This document shows, one piece after another, positions 37,470 to 46,900 of a stretch of 64,000 nucleotides of DNA (position 1 is the stretch's first letter; each line of letters begins with the position of its first letter). The position numbers and the translations under genes were made by a program. The notes under the pieces are model-generated. The model saw nothing but the letters and a program-made list of their open reading frames with translations, did not search any database and was not told where the DNA came from. This stretch comes from Chryseobacterium mulctrae (GTDB lineage Bacteria; Bacteroidota; Bacteroidia; Flavobacteriales; Weeksellaceae): contig NZ_VAJL01000001.1 in NCBI RefSeq assembly GCF_006175945.1, positions 372,001 through 436,000 on the forward strand, written 5' to 3'.

Positions 37470-38111
37470 TTATTCTTCTGTATAAAATTCATTCCCTGTA
37501 AATTCCTCAAACCATACGCCGGAAATATTAGCTTCTTCTATGGCTTTTTTAAGCGATTGTGAAACTAAAAGATCAACATCAAAAGGAGAACGAAATAAAT
37601 CGGGAGTTTCTTTTAATACTAATTTTTTGGGGCTTGAAAACATAGGTAGCTGATTTTCATTATTACCAGTAATTATTTCACTCGTTTTTAAATCTTTAAA
37701 TACCGATAGACTAAAGTCAACTATCTCATTGACATATATTAGATGAAGAAAAAAATAAGGATTTTCAGCCAATTTCTTAGTAAAATCTTTGTCGGCTGTA
37801 ATTATTGAACAATTGTAAAACCGGAAATTCTTTACATAAAAATTTGCTATTAAGTCTTTAAATTTTTGATTTACAAAAATACCTATAGAAGTAGCAGGTA
37901 AATAAGAACTTAATATATCAGTTAGCTTTGCCGCTCTTTTAAAAATAAAATTATCAAGATTTGGTTCGACGGAAGGAAACTCTCTGAATTGTAATATTTC
38001 AAAATTGTTAGCAACCTTAAAGTAATTCTTTGGGACATCCAATTGTGGCCATGTTCCTACAATTTCGCTTTCCGTCGATAACTTCATTGTATAATAAACT
38101 ATCTTTCTCAT
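37470..38111 (-). CDS. Imm11-like immunity protein
   Basis: A 213-residue cytoplasmic protein that should neutralise the upstream toxin. The pattern is that of the Imm11/DUF1629 family: a start MRKIVYYTMKL, central ATSIGIFVNQKFKDLIANFYVKNFRFYNC and a late LFRSPFDVDLLVSQSLKKAIEEANISGVWFEEF. The gene begins on the base directly after the toxin stop, so the pair is coupled. A terminator follows. Pairing with an AHH nuclease is inferred from adjacency. Confidence 0.7.
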   Translation of the reverse strand: MRKIVYYTMKLSTESEIVGTWPQLDVPKNYFKVANNFEILQFREFPSVEPNLDNFIFKRAAKLTDILSSYLPATSIGIFVNQKFKDLIANFYVKNFRFYNCSIITADKDFTKKLAENPYFFLHLIYVNEIVDFSLSVFKDLKTSEIITGNNENQLPMFSSPKKLVLKETPDLFRSPFDVDLLVSQSLKKAIEEANISGVWFEEFTGNEFYTEE

Positions 38112-41100
38112 TTATTTAATATTTTTTAAAAAACTTTCTAATACCTCGTCGTATATAACTTTCGAATTTAAATTACCCATGTTTTCTCCTTGCCTAAATA
38201 AATCGTCTACTTTTATTCCTTTTTGCTTAGATAATACATCTAACTCTTTTAACATTCTCGTAGATAATTCTTCCGTAAAGCTTTTTGCCATTGATTTATT
38301 ATAGTTTGGTAAATGTGCAAATTGTAAACGAAATTTTTCTAATAAGTTATAAACTGCATCATCATAAAAAGGATGACTTGCGTGTACCCCATCAGTTAAC
38401 CCTAATGATTTACTATACTTTTTAAGATTTATACCATTTACAATAGTATTAACTTCAAATCCTGCATCTATAGCATCTTGATAAACTTTACTTCTACCTA
38501 TGTTTGAAATAGAAAGAGCATGATGTGCCTCTTCACCAGCAACGGTTTTCAGATTCTTTCTAAGCTGAGATCTGTTTTTAGCAGCATCTTTGGCTGCTTG
38601 AGAAATGTTTGGATTACCGAACCAAGCGGGGTCCTTACTTCCCTTATTAATTATATTGTTTGCATTTGGAGCCACATTCAGTTCGTCAAATTTAGCTTTT
38701 AGTGCATCAACATCATCAGAAATTTCAACCAGCTCATCCACAAACTTACTAACCCCTCCTTTTTCTACGGCTTCTTTAGCACTCTTAGCTCCTTTAGAAC
38801 TATGGCTTCCAACAATAAACGCTTCCTCTGTACCAACTTTTACCTTATCACCAACTTTTCCTAATTTTGGATCATCTACAAATTCCAACTTTCCACTCGC
38901 CAGTAAAACCCAAGGATTAACACTTCCGTAAAGATAAAATTTAAATCCTTTTACAACAATTTTAAATCCTTTGAATTTAAAACGTTTCGCTAATTTTTCA
39001 CCTAACTCGTCTAAATTTTTAGCGCCTTTAGCTATTCCTTTACCTATTCCCTGGACAAAGAACTTCGCTTTACCAGCCTGTTTTACAAATCCTTTTCCGG
39101 TAGCAACAAGAGCATTTTTGCCGGCTTTCAGAGTGCTTTTCGCTCCCGCTTTGGCTAAATTAACCACTCCTTTCACGCCACCTTTAGCTGCTGTTTTTAA
39201 TACTTTAAACAATGCGGCAGAATCGAATAAAAGTATGAAAATTAATTCAACTAAAATAATCCCGATTGCTCTTGCTAAAGCTTTTCCTGCGGTAGCTGTC
39301 TTTCCTAGCCAACCATCAGTCATAAATGTTTTGAAGAAACCACTCGCTTTTGCAACAGCTTGTGCCATCATTATAGCAGCAAAGATTTCGAGTGCAGGCG
39401 GAATCAATGCAAAAATAGCTCCTGCTGTAAGAATCGCCAATGCGGTTATTCCGAGAACAATTGCAGCTCCGATACCAATATACTTCCATTTGTTTTCTTC
39501 CCAGTTTTTCTTAATTCCTGACCACATCTGCTCTTTTAGGTAATACATACGAACCAAAGGAGTCCAAGGACCTACCAATTTCATTTCTTCAGGCATTGAG
39601 CTTTCTGTTGCAGCCTGTTTACCAGAAGCACTTCCTGTATCTGTACTAGGCGGTGATTGTTTGTTTTGATAATCAATAAACCAATCAGCTTGAGCGTATG
39701 GATCGGCTGGAATGTCTTGTTTTTCGGCTGCGGTTGCATCACCTTCCATTTCTTGTGATCCGGCAGCAGATTGTTTAAACATATCAAGCGTATTGTTATT
39801 GGCTCCGAAATTAATTTCACCATTACTGTCTTGTAATTGAGAAAGAAGTTCTGGGCTCAATTCCATATCATTCGTTACAGGATCAACATGGAAATCACTT
39901 TCGTTATAAGAATTTCTACCTAACAAATCATCATATTCTGAATCTGAACCTGAGCTTGCAGCCTTAGTCATTGCTGTTTTTTCAAATGGTAACGGTTTTG
40001 TTACATCCATTCCCAAAAACTCTTCAGAAATTTGTCCCATAAAGTTATCCGGCATTACCATAGCCGAACTTGTCAAGTTGTATAAACCTTCCATTATTTT
40101 TATAATTCCGGCTACAATAAAATTAACCGCATCAAGAATCAGGTTGTAAAAATCCTGCAGTGCGCCAATAAGTGTATCTACTGCTTCTGCCAAGAAATCA
40201 ATAATAGCAACAACTGCTTTTTTGAAGACTTCAAATGTTTCGTTTACGAATTTTTCGGCAACCGCAACGTATTTGTCTATTTTGGCTTTTAGTCGGTCTC
40301 TGATACCAGGGAACGCCGCCAAAGCAAAGTCTAAGAAACCTTTTAACAATGAAGCAAAACCTTTGATAAAGCCTACAATTGCTTTTCTTGCTATTTCTAA
40401 TGCTGCTAAAACTAATTTTTTGGCTGCTTCAAAAAGAACTTTTACCGCTTCTCTGAGTTTGGTAAAAATAAAATTCAGTGCATCTTTTAGGGCGTTAATA
40501 AATGCTGTAGCTTTATCGGCAACCCAACCAAAGAAGCCTCCGCTCTTTTTATCCTCTTCAGCCTTTTTTGCTTTAGCATCTTTATCTGCGACTTCTTTTT
40601 TCTTAAGCGCTTCTTTATTAGCGTAATCAATATGACCCTGAGCTGCTGTTTCACCTCTGTTTTTCTCCGTTTTTATATTTCCGAGAGTTGTTTTAGCCTG
40701 GTTACTAGATTTTTTCGCAAAATCAGATTCTGTTTTATTGAGTTCATTTTGCCATTCAGTTCTTGATTGGTTAACATCTGCCTGAGCATCTTTTACAGAT
40801 TTCAGCTGTTTTTCCTGTGACTTGTTTTTTTCTTCATTTATTTGATTTTCAGAAGATTTTTCCTGTTCAATTACTTTTTGATTATGCTCTAATTCTGCCG
40901 TTTGATATTTCTCCGTTTCGGCTCCTATTTTTGATTGAATAATAGGTTCGAATTGAGCATTGATACTAGCTTCATCAATACCATCCAGTTTCAAAGCATC
41001 AAAAGGTTGTTTTTTAACAGCTTTGGAAGTTATTTTGCGAGAGGATTTAAGGGTCTCATCGTTTGGTTTTTTGATAATGCTGTTTTCACCATAATCTTTA

Positions 41101-42095
41101 TGAATGTCTTTTGCAGCCTGATTTTTTTTGATACCCATATCTTGTGCAGCATCATTTTGCTCAATTGACAAATGTTCTGTATCTGCTTCTCCACTAAGAT
41201 CTAAATTTGCACTTTGCTGCATTTTTGTAGGAATTGCAGAAGTATTCAGCTGAATTCCTCTAAGCTGATCATGAGCCTGTCTTTCAAAAGTTCCGTTTTT
41301 AGCACCTGCTGAATTAAAAGAATAGCTTACTTTTTTCAATGGCTCGCTTTGCGGGAAAGAGACTTCTTTTGACTTAGGTTTTTGAGCTGTAGATTTAACA
41401 GTTTTTTTGCTTGATTTTGCTACGGTTTTATCTTTGCCAGCTTTACTTTTTCCTTTAGATCCGGAAAAAGCACTCCCTATTTTTGCATTCACTTTTGGAA
41501 GTCCTCCTTTTGCTTTCTCGGTTTGGCTATTTAAAAGTGCAGTACTGCTATTTTGTACCGCATTAAAATCACTAACTAATTGCGTAGCCGGAGAACTTGA
41601 CAAGTCAGCCAAAGAAGTATCGGTTTTGCTCTTGCTCACTGATTTTGCTTTTTGTTTCGGCTTAACTTCCTTGTCTTTTTTGATCTCTTGATGATTTGCA
41701 GCTTGTTCTTGTACCGTCTTTGGTAAATAAGTTCCCGATTTAAGATCGTTATAATCACGTACCTGATCAATATTCAGGGTTGTCATATAATCTTTTTCAG
41801 TTTCTTTGGTATCGGGATGATTGACATCACCGGTTTGTGCCAAACTTTCCTGAAGTTTTTCATAGGTTATTTCTGAACCCTGATCGTAAATAGTTTGCGA
41901 ACTGTGAACGGGTACAATATTACCATTGAGGCTTCCTGATCCGGACTTAGCTTTCAATTCGTCAGATTTTTGGGTTTGTATACCTCCTACTTCTACCTCA
42001 GATAAAGGTATAACCGATGGCTCTTTTTGCCGTTGATTTTTAATCTGGCTTTGTTGGACTTTATTGTCTTTTTCTACAGGTTTTGCTGTTTTCAT
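38112..42095 (-). CDS. Large polymorphic toxin with C-terminal AHH nuclease
   Basis: A 1327-residue protein without signal peptide. Residues 1 to about 370 are low-complexity and Lys/Gln/Ser-rich; about 380-520 is charged coiled coil; about 525-680 is a run of amphipathic and hydrophobic helices (FINALKDALNFIFTKLREA) typical of particle-loaded or injection-system proteins; two hydrophobic blocks lie near 885-935 and 950-975. A pretoxin-like segment (DPKLGKVGDKVKVGTEEAFIVGSHS) precedes the nuclease: GEEAHHALS with AHH near 1190 and GVHASHPFYDDAVYNLL, the AHH branch of the HNH/Endo VII superfamily. Translationally adjacent to Imm11. Delivery by a contractile particle is inferred. Confidence 0.75.
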   Translation of the reverse strand: MKTAKPVEKDNKVQQSQIKNQRQKEPSVIPLSEVEVGGIQTQKSDELKAKSGSGSLNGNIVPVHSSQTIYDQGSEITYEKLQESLAQTGDVNHPDTKETEKDYMTTLNIDQVRDYNDLKSGTYLPKTVQEQAANHQEIKKDKEVKPKQKAKSVSKSKTDTSLADLSSSPATQLVSDFNAVQNSSTALLNSQTEKAKGGLPKVNAKIGSAFSGSKGKSKAGKDKTVAKSSKKTVKSTAQKPKSKEVSFPQSEPLKKVSYSFNSAGAKNGTFERQAHDQLRGIQLNTSAIPTKMQQSANLDLSGEADTEHLSIEQNDAAQDMGIKKNQAAKDIHKDYGENSIIKKPNDETLKSSRKITSKAVKKQPFDALKLDGIDEASINAQFEPIIQSKIGAETEKYQTAELEHNQKVIEQEKSSENQINEEKNKSQEKQLKSVKDAQADVNQSRTEWQNELNKTESDFAKKSSNQAKTTLGNIKTEKNRGETAAQGHIDYANKEALKKKEVADKDAKAKKAEEDKKSGGFFGWVADKATAFINALKDALNFIFTKLREAVKVLFEAAKKLVLAALEIARKAIVGFIKGFASLLKGFLDFALAAFPGIRDRLKAKIDKYVAVAEKFVNETFEVFKKAVVAIIDFLAEAVDTLIGALQDFYNLILDAVNFIVAGIIKIMEGLYNLTSSAMVMPDNFMGQISEEFLGMDVTKPLPFEKTAMTKAASSGSDSEYDDLLGRNSYNESDFHVDPVTNDMELSPELLSQLQDSNGEINFGANNNTLDMFKQSAAGSQEMEGDATAAEKQDIPADPYAQADWFIDYQNKQSPPSTDTGSASGKQAATESSMPEEMKLVGPWTPLVRMYYLKEQMWSGIKKNWEENKWKYIGIGAAIVLGITALAILTAGAIFALIPPALEIFAAIMMAQAVAKASGFFKTFMTDGWLGKTATAGKALARAIGIILVELIFILLFDSAALFKVLKTAAKGGVKGVVNLAKAGAKSTLKAGKNALVATGKGFVKQAGKAKFFVQGIGKGIAKGAKNLDELGEKLAKRFKFKGFKIVVKGFKFYLYGSVNPWVLLASGKLEFVDDPKLGKVGDKVKVGTEEAFIVGSHSSKGAKSAKEAVEKGGVSKFVDELVEISDDVDALKAKFDELNVAPNANNIINKGSKDPAWFGNPNISQAAKDAAKNRSQLRKNLKTVAGEEAHHALSISNIGRSKVYQDAIDAGFEVNTIVNGINLKKYSKSLGLTDGVHASHPFYDDAVYNLLEKFRLQFAHLPNYNKSMAKSFTEELSTRMLKELDVLSKQKGIKVDDLFRQGENMGNLNSKVIYDEVLESFLKNIK

Positions 42096-42304
42096 TGACT
42101 TAGTTTTTTAATTTCATATTGAGTTAGAAGGCATATAAAACGCAATTGATGTGATTGCGCTTTATATACCTGTTGATCTGAGGAATCAGACCGTGTATGG
42201 TGAATTTTTAAGAATTTAAGCTCTCAGCTTTGGGATGAGAAACGGGTATGCTGAGTCACCTCCAGTATTATTTTCGTACTTTTCTAAGTATTCAATTTTT
42301 CAAA

Positions 42305-42378
42305 TTCTTAATTTCAAAATTCACTCTTTTTCATGAGAATTACCTGATTTCTGAATGATAGATTCTGTAGTTGCAGTA
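42305..42378 (-). promoter_or_regulatory. Upstream element of the toxin gene
   Basis: AAAATTCACTCTTTTT near 42317 and GTAGTTGCAGTA at 42367-42378, same order and spacing as the tandem units at 35938-36118. The coding-strand reading GAATTTTG resembles the TAnnTTTG -7 element. Rest of the 42096-42454 gap shows no gene. Confidence 0.5.
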
Positions 42379-42454
42379 AGCTTTTTTTAAGAATCTTTTC
42401 TATCTAAATGATGCAGGTATTATATGAGTTTATTTTTATTATTTGATTTCTCTT

Positions 42455-42832
42455 TTAAATAATTTCATCCTTTTTTTCTTCCTCCTCCTCAAAGTGTCTA
42501 TCTGTTTTTACACCGTATCGATTTTCGATAAAAAGATTCACTGCTGTGTCAATCCAGTTGGGCAGATTTGTAGTGATCATTTTTAGAAACTTATCATAGC
42601 CATAGCCAAGAACAAACAATACTCCCGTAGAGTACCATTTGTCGTGTAGCTCTGCTCTGTTCATTAAATAACTCATAGTAAAACCGACAATTACCACAAT
42701 CAACAATGTGATAAAGTGTTCCCATGGCTGTTTTTTTTCTTTATTTTGTATAGAGATTAATACTCTTAGCAATCCTCCTGAAAATGCAATTGCAGTTCCG
42801 ATTAACAGAGCTTGTATACTATCCAGATTCAT
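42455..42832 (-). CDS. Putative holin-like membrane protein
   Basis: A 125-residue protein with three to four hydrophobic segments (ALLIGTAIAFSGGLLRVLISI, HFITLLIVVIVGFTMSYLM, STGVLFVLGYGYDKFLKMI) and an acidic C-terminal tail (EEEEEKKDE). Size, topology and charged tail are those of phage holins. It lies in the same cassette as the endolysin and spanin-like genes. No family was recognised by sequence, so the role rests on topology and context. Confidence 0.5.
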   Translation of the reverse strand: MNLDSIQALLIGTAIAFSGGLLRVLISIQNKEKKQPWEHFITLLIVVIVGFTMSYLMNRAELHDKWYSTGVLFVLGYGYDKFLKMITTNLPNWIDTAVNLFIENRYGVKTDRHFEEEEEKKDEII

Positions 42833-42890
42833 TTTTTCTTATATATTATTTATTAAAAATTTTGTTTTTTTACGAATCTCAGATGTTAAA

Positions 42891-43067
42891 CTATTCCTCA
42901 TCAAGTATGTACATATCATCTAAAAATCTTTTGCTTTTTCGGATATTTCCTTTTTCATTTACATAGGCTAATTCGTCGATAAGATCATTGATGTCTCTTT
43001 TAGGTTTTTTCAATTTTTCCTTACTTTCTTTATTTTTTTTATTCTTTTTCTTTTCTTTCTTTTTCAT
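42891..43067 (-). CDS. Small lysine-rich protein
   Basis: A 58-codon frame from ATG 43067 to TAG 42891. The first 24 residues are almost all Lys, Glu and Asn (MKKKEKKKNKKNKESKEK), followed by a better-conserved-looking part, KRDINDLIDELAYVNEKGNI and RFLDDMYILDEE. Same strand and spacing as the cassette genes. No homolog recognised. Basic head and acidic tail suggest an adaptor or nucleic-acid-binding peptide, which is only a guess. The A-rich start could also exaggerate coding appearance. Confidence 0.4.
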   Translation of the reverse strand: MKKKEKKKNKKNKESKEKLKKPKRDINDLIDELAYVNEKGNIRKSKRFLDDMYILDEE

Positions 43068-43372
43068 GGTTTCTAAAGTTGATTAAATGGTTGGTTGTTT
43101 TTTTTAATATTTTGAAAGTTGATTTCTCTAGAAATACAAGGTCAAAACGGTTTCTTTTCAGTCTCTTATTTCGCCTAAAAACAATAGAACTAAAAAACTA
43201 AAACCGTTTTTTTCCTTATACTTTTATCTACAAGTTTACATTTGAGAAAGAAGTTGTGGCAACTCTTTTAATTCATGGTTGATGGGTTAGTTATTAAAGC
43301 CTACAGAATGACTTTAAATCATTTTCTCTTTTTAGAATATATAAGACTGAATTTTGTAATATTATTTACAAA

Positions 43373-43531
43373 CTAACTCTCCAGGATAATGTTATATATT
43401 GTTCTTTCAGATAAAAACAGCATTTCTGTCAATTCGGTTACAATCACTTTCATCTGCTTATTTTGATTGCGTTTTACATAATCAATTACAAAATTTTTTC
43501 TCTTCTCTACTAATTCTTTGCTACGTTTCAT
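43373..43531 (-). CDS. Small HTH-type protein
   Basis: A 52-residue frame from ATG 43531 to TAG 43373: a basic start MKRSKELVEKRKNFVIDYVK, then MKVIVTELTEMLFLSERTIYNIILES, where ELTEMLFLSERTIYNII has helix-turn-helix spacing. Similar tiny HTH proteins occur in flavobacterial accessory clusters, from memory. It is at the upstream edge of the cassette and is a candidate to bind the repeated GTAGTTGCAGTA elements; that link is inference. Confidence 0.5.
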   Translation of the reverse strand: MKRSKELVEKRKNFVIDYVKRNQNKQMKVIVTELTEMLFLSERTIYNIILES

Positions 43532-43657
43532 TTTTGGTTAAAAGTTTTTATGTTAAAAGTTTTTTTTATAGTCAGACAAGTTTCATGGTTATTAAAATTG
43601 TCTCTGTTTAAATAAGACAACAAAGCCTCTAAAGACTTATTTTAAGTCTTTAAACAG

Positions 43658-43930
43658 ATGTTTATACATTATTTAATTTTGGTTTTTAGAAGCCGATCTT
43701 TGGTATTTGAAGATTTTCAAGGGAAAATCTGGAAAAAACTTGTAGAGAAATCAGAAGTTGAGGCTGCGAAAGAAGAATATCAGGTTATTTCAACCCACAT
43801 TTCTGAAGGGAAAGTTGAGATTCGTGTTTATGCAGAAAATCAGCCAGATGCAGGTTTCATTCCAGTTGAATCTAATTTGGAAGACGTATATTTCTCAAGT
43901 ATCACCAAAAAAATGACGGCTAATGTTTAA
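43658..43930 (+). pseudogene. C-terminal remnant of an ABC transporter ATP-binding protein
   Basis: From about 43700 the frame reads VFEDFQGKIWKKLVEKSEVEAAKEEYQVISTH and ends LEDVYFSSITKKM, the C-terminal extension of NatA-type ABC ATPases. Walker A, signature and Walker B are absent. The stop overlaps the permease/peptidase start (43923), the coupling expected of an ATPase and its permease. The gene was cut at the edge of the phage-like cassette. Confidence 0.7.
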
Positions 43931-46900
43931 AGAATTATTCTCATTTGAGCTCAGAAACGGTTTCAAAAAATGGAGTACACAGATTTATTTTTTAGTTTTT
44001 CTCACATTGGGTGTTCTTGTAGGATTGGGGACTACCGGTGCATTTGATACTTCTACTTCAGATTCCATTCTTATCAAAAATTCTTCTCTTGCAATTGCAA
44101 AACTGATTGTTGGGATGAGCGGGAACATTATGGTTCTCATCAATGGTGTTATGATGATCAGTATAATGGCAACTGCCATTCAGAAAGATTATGCCTATAA
44201 TTTTCACGGCTTGTTGTACACGACTCCCATTACAAAGTCAGGTTATTTTTTTGGAAGATTTTTAGCTAATTTTCTGATATCGGTTTATGTTTTTTCAGGA
44301 ACGCTCATCGGCTACTTCTTTGGAACTTTGTACGGACTCGGTACTCCGCAGTTAGGCCCGATTGATATCTTCAATTATCTATTGCCTTTTTTGATTTTCA
44401 CAGTCGTTAATACTTTGATTATCGGTTCTGTTTTTTTCGCATTGACCACCTTTACAAGAAGTACTTTGTCTTCTTATCTTTTCTGCATTATTTTGCTTTT
44501 ACTTTCGATTTTAAGCGACAGTATTTTATCGGATATTCAAAATAAAAATTTGGCATCACTTATCGATCCGTTCGGAAGTTTTGCATTGAGACAGACCACC
44601 GAATATTGGACGCCTTTCGAACAAAATGAAAATGCAGTTCCATTCTCGGGTATTTTGCTTTGGAATCGCTTACTTTGGTTGGGCATTGCGTGTTTATGTG
44701 TAGGATTTACTTATTTTAAATTTGATTTTAACCAGTTTCTACAGCCTTTTTCTCTTTTCAAAAAGAAGAAATCAAACTCAGCAGAAGTCATTTATTCCAA
44801 TTCTGGGAAATCATTGCAGGAAATTCTTACTGTTCAAAAAGATTTTGGATGGATTGCCAAACTGAAAGAGCTGTTCTACCTTTCTTTTTTCGAAGTGAAA
44901 AGGATTGTTTACACGCCATTTTTTGGAATTATCAGCTTCATCTTCGGTGTAATGTTAATTGTGCTTTCCAATTTTATGAAATCGATGTATGATGCAGAAG
45001 CCATTCCTGTTACGTTTCTGTTGGCAGAATTGGCTGAAGAAGGTCTTTCTTTTTTCCTGCTTTTGTTGATTGTTTTGTTCTCAGGAAATATCGTTTGGAG
45101 AGAACGTGAAAATAAAATCGATGAGTTGATTGGCGTAAGTACAGTTTCCAATTTCAACCTGATGTTTTCCAAATTTTTGGGAATGGTTTGGATGGTTGTC
45201 ATTATGCAGATTTTTTCAAATTTAATCTGTATTGGAATTCAGTTTTACAAAGGGTTTTATGATGTAGAACCATTAATCTATTTGAAATTTAATTTATACA
45301 ACCTACCTTATTATTTGGTTTTAATAGGTTTCAGTTTGTTTGTTCAATTAATTGTTAACAACAAATATTTTGGGTTTTTCTTAGCCATTTTCCCTGTTGT
45401 CTTTCTTCCGATTTTGTATAATTATCTCGAAATTGATGGCATTCTGTACAGCTTCAACTCTAATGGTTCGCAACTTCCCTATTCCGCTTTAAATGGTTTT
45501 GGGCAAGTACTTTACAGCTATTTTATTGTGAAATCTTACTGGATTTTGATGATGTTGTTCTTATTATTCATTGCACTTATCGCTTTCCCAAGAGGTAAGG
45601 AAAAAGGATTATCTAAAAAATATCTTCTTTCAAAAGCATCATTCAAATTAAAACATAAAGCTTTACTGTTTATATTCCTGTTTTTAACTGTTGGGCTTGG
45701 TGGATATATTTATTACAATACCCATATTCTGAACAAAACCTACACCGAAGTTGAAATAGAAAAAATGCGTGTTGATTATGAAAAAAAATATAAATATTTA
45801 GAAAAAATCAGCCAGCCGAGAATTGTTTCTTCAGATTTGAATATTGATATTTATCCTAAAACATCTGGCTGGAGTGTAGTTGGAATTTATTACTTAAAAA
45901 ATAAACAGCAGAAACCCATTGACAGTATTATTATTAAATATCCTAACAACCTCGATGGGCATTATTCTTACCAGAAAATACAATTATCAGCTTCTGGAAA
46001 AGAAATTTTTAATGATGAAAAAGTTGGTTTAAAACTTGTAAAGCTCAATAAGCCACTTCAGCCGGGAGATTCTGTTGCTTTTAATTTTCAATATAAATTT
46101 CAACCGAAAGGTTTTGCCAACTCCGAGACAGAAACTGATGTGGTTGGAAATGGCTCATTCTTCAATTCTCATAATTTGCCAGGATTAGGATATGATTCAG
46201 ATACAGAACTTTCTGAAAATGATGCCCGCAAAAAATATGGTTTGAAACCAAAACCGAGATTGGCAAAAGTGAATGACCAAAAAGCGAGAATGAATAATTT
46301 CATTTCAAATGATGCCGATTGGATAAGATTTAAAACGCAGATCTCTACAGATGAGAATCAGATTGCGATTGCACCGGGCTATCTTCAAAAAGAATGGAAA
46401 GCAAATGGCAGAAGATATTTTACGTATAAAATGGATTCTCCTATTCTCAATTTCTATGCATTCCTTTCCGCAGATTATCAGGTGAAAAAATCAAAATGGA
46501 ATAATGTAAACATTGAAATTTATTATCAAAAAGGTCACGAATATAATGTTGGTAGAATGATTTCATCTATTCAAAACAGTTTAAGCTATTATACCAAAAA
46601 CTTTGGGCCTTATCAGCACAAGCAAGTCCGAATTATTGAGTTTCCACGTTATGCTTCATTTGCACAATCTTTTCCTAACACGATTCCATACTCTGAAGAA
46701 ATTGGATTCCTGACGAAAGTTGAGCCTAATAAACCTGAAAAAATAGACCTTCCTTTCTATGTAACGGCTCACGAAGTGGCGCATCAATGGTGGGGACATC
46801 AGGTAGCCGGTGGAAATGTTCAGGGAAGTGCGATGATGTCTGAAACATTTTCACAATATTCTGCTTTGATGGTGATGGAGCACGAATACGGCGCTCAAGC

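Noticed and set aside
38520..41691. Several long plus-strand open frames opposite the toxin gene
   Set aside because: They follow the Lys/Ala-rich toxin codons read in reverse, lack starts in context and match no family.
31763..43067. Complete prophage
   Set aside because: No integrase, terminase, portal, capsid or tail-tube gene; only lysis, ATPase, fibre-like and toxin genes are present.
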